DNA from: Streptomyces iconiensis
GTDB taxonomy: Bacteria; Actinomycetota; Actinomycetes; Streptomycetales; Streptomycetaceae
Length of the DNA: 64,000 nt
Direction: 5' to 3'
Assembly (NCBI RefSeq): GCF_028657195.3
Contig: NZ_JANCPR020000027.1
Location: 62,001 to 126,000 of the forward strand
The notes under the pieces were generated by a model. The model was not told the origin of the DNA. It searched no databases and saw only the letters and a list, made by a program, of their open reading frames with translations. Below are positions 62,673 to 64,000 of the stretch, in pieces (positions within the stretch are counted from its first letter, which is position 1; each line of letters opens with the position of its first letter). The position numbers were made by a program, and so were the translations under genes.

Positions 62673-63757
62673 CAGCGGGGACCGCGTTCGCCGGAGTCGA
62701 GGGGCCGCATGAGGAGTTGCGCGAGGCGTTCGCGGTCGAGGGCCGGGGTGGCCACCTGCTGGGTCAGGTAGACGGCGTTGAGCAGCTGGTCGGCGGCGCG
62801 CAGGGAGCCGGGGCTGCTGGTCAGGAACGAGCGGATCAGCTCCTCGCGCGCGAGGTCACCGTCCGCGGAGCCGTCCGGGCCGCCGTCGGGCCGGGCTCCC
62901 TCCTGGCCGAAGTGCGCGTGCACGAGTGCGGCGAGCCGGTCGGCGCCGGCCTGGTCGTTGCCCGGCGAGGGCAGATCCAGGTGGAGGCAGCGGCGCAGCA
63001 GCGGGGGCGGGAAGTCCCGTTCGCCGTTACTGGTCATCACCACGACGGGAAAGGCACGGCAGCGCACCCGGCCGCCCTCGACGGCGACGCGGGTGCCGTC
63101 GTCGGTGAGCACGTCGGTACGCGGCTCGCGGTCGGCGATCCGCTCCAGCTCGGGGAGCGTGAACTCGCCCTCCTCCAGGACGTTCAGAAGGTCGTTGGGC
63201 AGGTCGATGTCGCTCTTGTCCAGCTCGTCGACCAGGAGCACCCGTGGCCGCTCGTACGGCAGCAGCGCCGTGCCCATCGGGCCCAGCCGCAGATAGCGGC
63301 CGATACCGCCCTCACCTCCCCCCTCGGCTGACGAAGCCTGCTGGCGGGCGAGTTGGGCGTCCTGGAGGCGCGCGATGGCGTCATAGGCGTACAGCCCTTC
63401 GCGCAGGGTGGCGCGGCTGACGATGGGCCAGCGCAGCACCCTGCCCAGACCCAGTTCATGGGCGAGTGCGTGCGCGAGCGTGGACTTGCCCGAGCCGGGG
63501 TCGCCGGTCACGAGGAGCGGGCGGCGCAAGTAGAGCGCAGCGTTGATCAGCTCCAGCTCCTCGGTACGCCAGGTGCCTCCCGGCGTTCCGCCCGTGGAGG
63601 TGCCCAGACGCCGGCCCGATTCCGAGCCGAGGCGGGGCACTCCTGGTACGGCGGGGCCGCCGTCGAAGTCACGCCAGGGCGGTGGCGGTGGCAGCCTGTC
63701 GATGCCGTCGTGCGGCTCTCCCGTGCCCCGGAAGACGAACCAGTCGGGGACGCTCAC
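62672..63757 (-). CDS. MoxR-type AAA+ ATPase, module 2
   Basis: 361 aa, a close paralogue of the MoxR at 55421-56497, with the same N terminus (WFVFRGTGEPHDGIDRLPPPPPWRDF), Walker A GDPGSGKST, Walker B VLLVDELDKSDID and sensor 1 VVMTSNGERDFP. It is the first gene of the minus-strand block and is coupled to the fused vWA/trypsin/VMAP gene by a TGATG overlap. The N-terminal WRDF segment shared by both paralogues is probably a docking region. Confidence 0.92.
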   Translation of the reverse strand: MSVPDWFVFRGTGEPHDGIDRLPPPPPWRDFDGGPAVPGVPRLGSESGRRLGTSTGGTPGGTWRTEELELINAALYLRRPLLVTGDPGSGKSTLAHALAHELGLGRVLRWPIVSRATLREGLYAYDAIARLQDAQLARQQASSAEGGGEGGIGRYLRLGPMGTALLPYERPRVLLVDELDKSDIDLPNDLLNVLEEGEFTLPELERIADREPRTDVLTDDGTRVAVEGGRVRCRAFPVVVMTSNGERDFPPPLLRRCLHLDLPSPGNDQAGADRLAALVHAHFGQEGARPDGGPDGSADGDLAREELIRSFLTSSPGSLRAADQLLNAVYLTQQVATPALDRERLAQLLMRPLDSGERGPR

Positions 63758-64000
63758 GGATCGCTCCTCGTCGCTCGTACTCTGTGGTCACTCGTGTGCG
63801 GAGTCGCTCGTGCTCTGTGGGCGGTTGTGCCCTGTGGGCGCTCGCAGCCTGTAGTTGCTCTTTGCTCTGTGCTCGCCCGTAGTTGCTCGCTCGTAGTCGC
63901 GCGTTCGCGGTTGCTGGCTCGTAGCCGCGCGCTCGTGGGCACTTGCCTGTAGTCGCGCGTTCGCGGTTGTCGGCACCAGTAGCCGCTCGCTCGCGGTGTC
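63758..64000. repeat. Degenerate repeat tract upstream of MoxR module 2
   Basis: The whole 243-bp segment is made of variants of short words such as CGCTCGTAG, TTGCTC and CTGTGGGCG. One 20-bp word, TAGTCGCGCGTTCGCGGTTG, occurs at 63894-63913 and again at 63950-63969. No gene is visible. It would contain the promoter of the downstream minus-strand block. Confidence 0.6.

Overview
The window is high-GC actinobacterial DNA and looks like a Streptomyces chromosome. It carries a CvnABCD conservon, rodlin-like secreted peptides, an actinobacterial SoxR, a HspR-type HAIR element in front of lon, a Kgd-type fused 2-oxoglutarate dehydrogenase, an FxSxx-type RiPP locus and many GTG starts. All assignments come from reading the translated sequence; no database search was run.

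Layout. 1-5.3 kb: a single-domain response regulator, tRNA-Arg(CCG), then a sparsely coding stretch holding three near-identical 93-aa secreted proteins that resemble shortened rodlins (two divergent, one extra copy), and a DUF5949-type gene. 5.4-11 kb: two divergent diiron proteins (ferritin/R2-like and AurF-like), a TetR regulator, SoxR with a small downstream protein, and a Ser/Thr kinase-like protein with altered catalytic residues. 11.9-14.6 kb: a secreted NlpC/P60 hydrolase and a PP2C-like phosphatase. 15-22.1 kb: conservon cvnABCD followed by a styrene-monooxygenase-like flavoprotein; CvnA has very long low-complexity tails and CvnB carries a collagen-like insertion. 22.2-27.5 kb: MarR regulator, GH25 lysozyme, lon with HAIR and ClgR-type sites, and an NAD-dependent epimerase.

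27.8-36.8 kb, all on the minus strand: a complete lasso peptide cluster (precursor A, cyclase C, PqqD-like B1, protease B2, ABC ATPase, ABC permease). Upstream and co-directional lie a histidine kinase, a LuxR-type response regulator and a second ABC exporter, which may sense the product or protect against it. The predicted core is 19 aa (Leu1, Asp9, Cys7, Cys19), a layout resembling the single-disulfide lasso peptide BI-32169. 37.1-47.3 kb: an FAD monooxygenase translationally coupled to a Tat-exported protein, two RNHCP zinc-ribbon proteins, a spermidine-synthase-like protein, an OmpR-type two-component pair, and kgd.

47.4-63.8 kb, all on the minus strand: a 16-kb block of tightly packed genes. 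It has two MoxR AAA+ / vWA (SAV_2336-like) / trypsin-VMAP modules, one with an intact trypsin triad and one with a fused, apparently dead trypsin domain. These run into an FxSxx-type peptide, a HExxH peptide-modifying enzyme and a TIR/NB-ARC/TPR protein (FxsT), with no radical SAM enzyme. This block is the best candidate for a poorly described system: a nucleotide-dependent conflict or signalling apparatus joined to a peptide-modification cassette. The lasso cluster is the best candidate for a new natural product.
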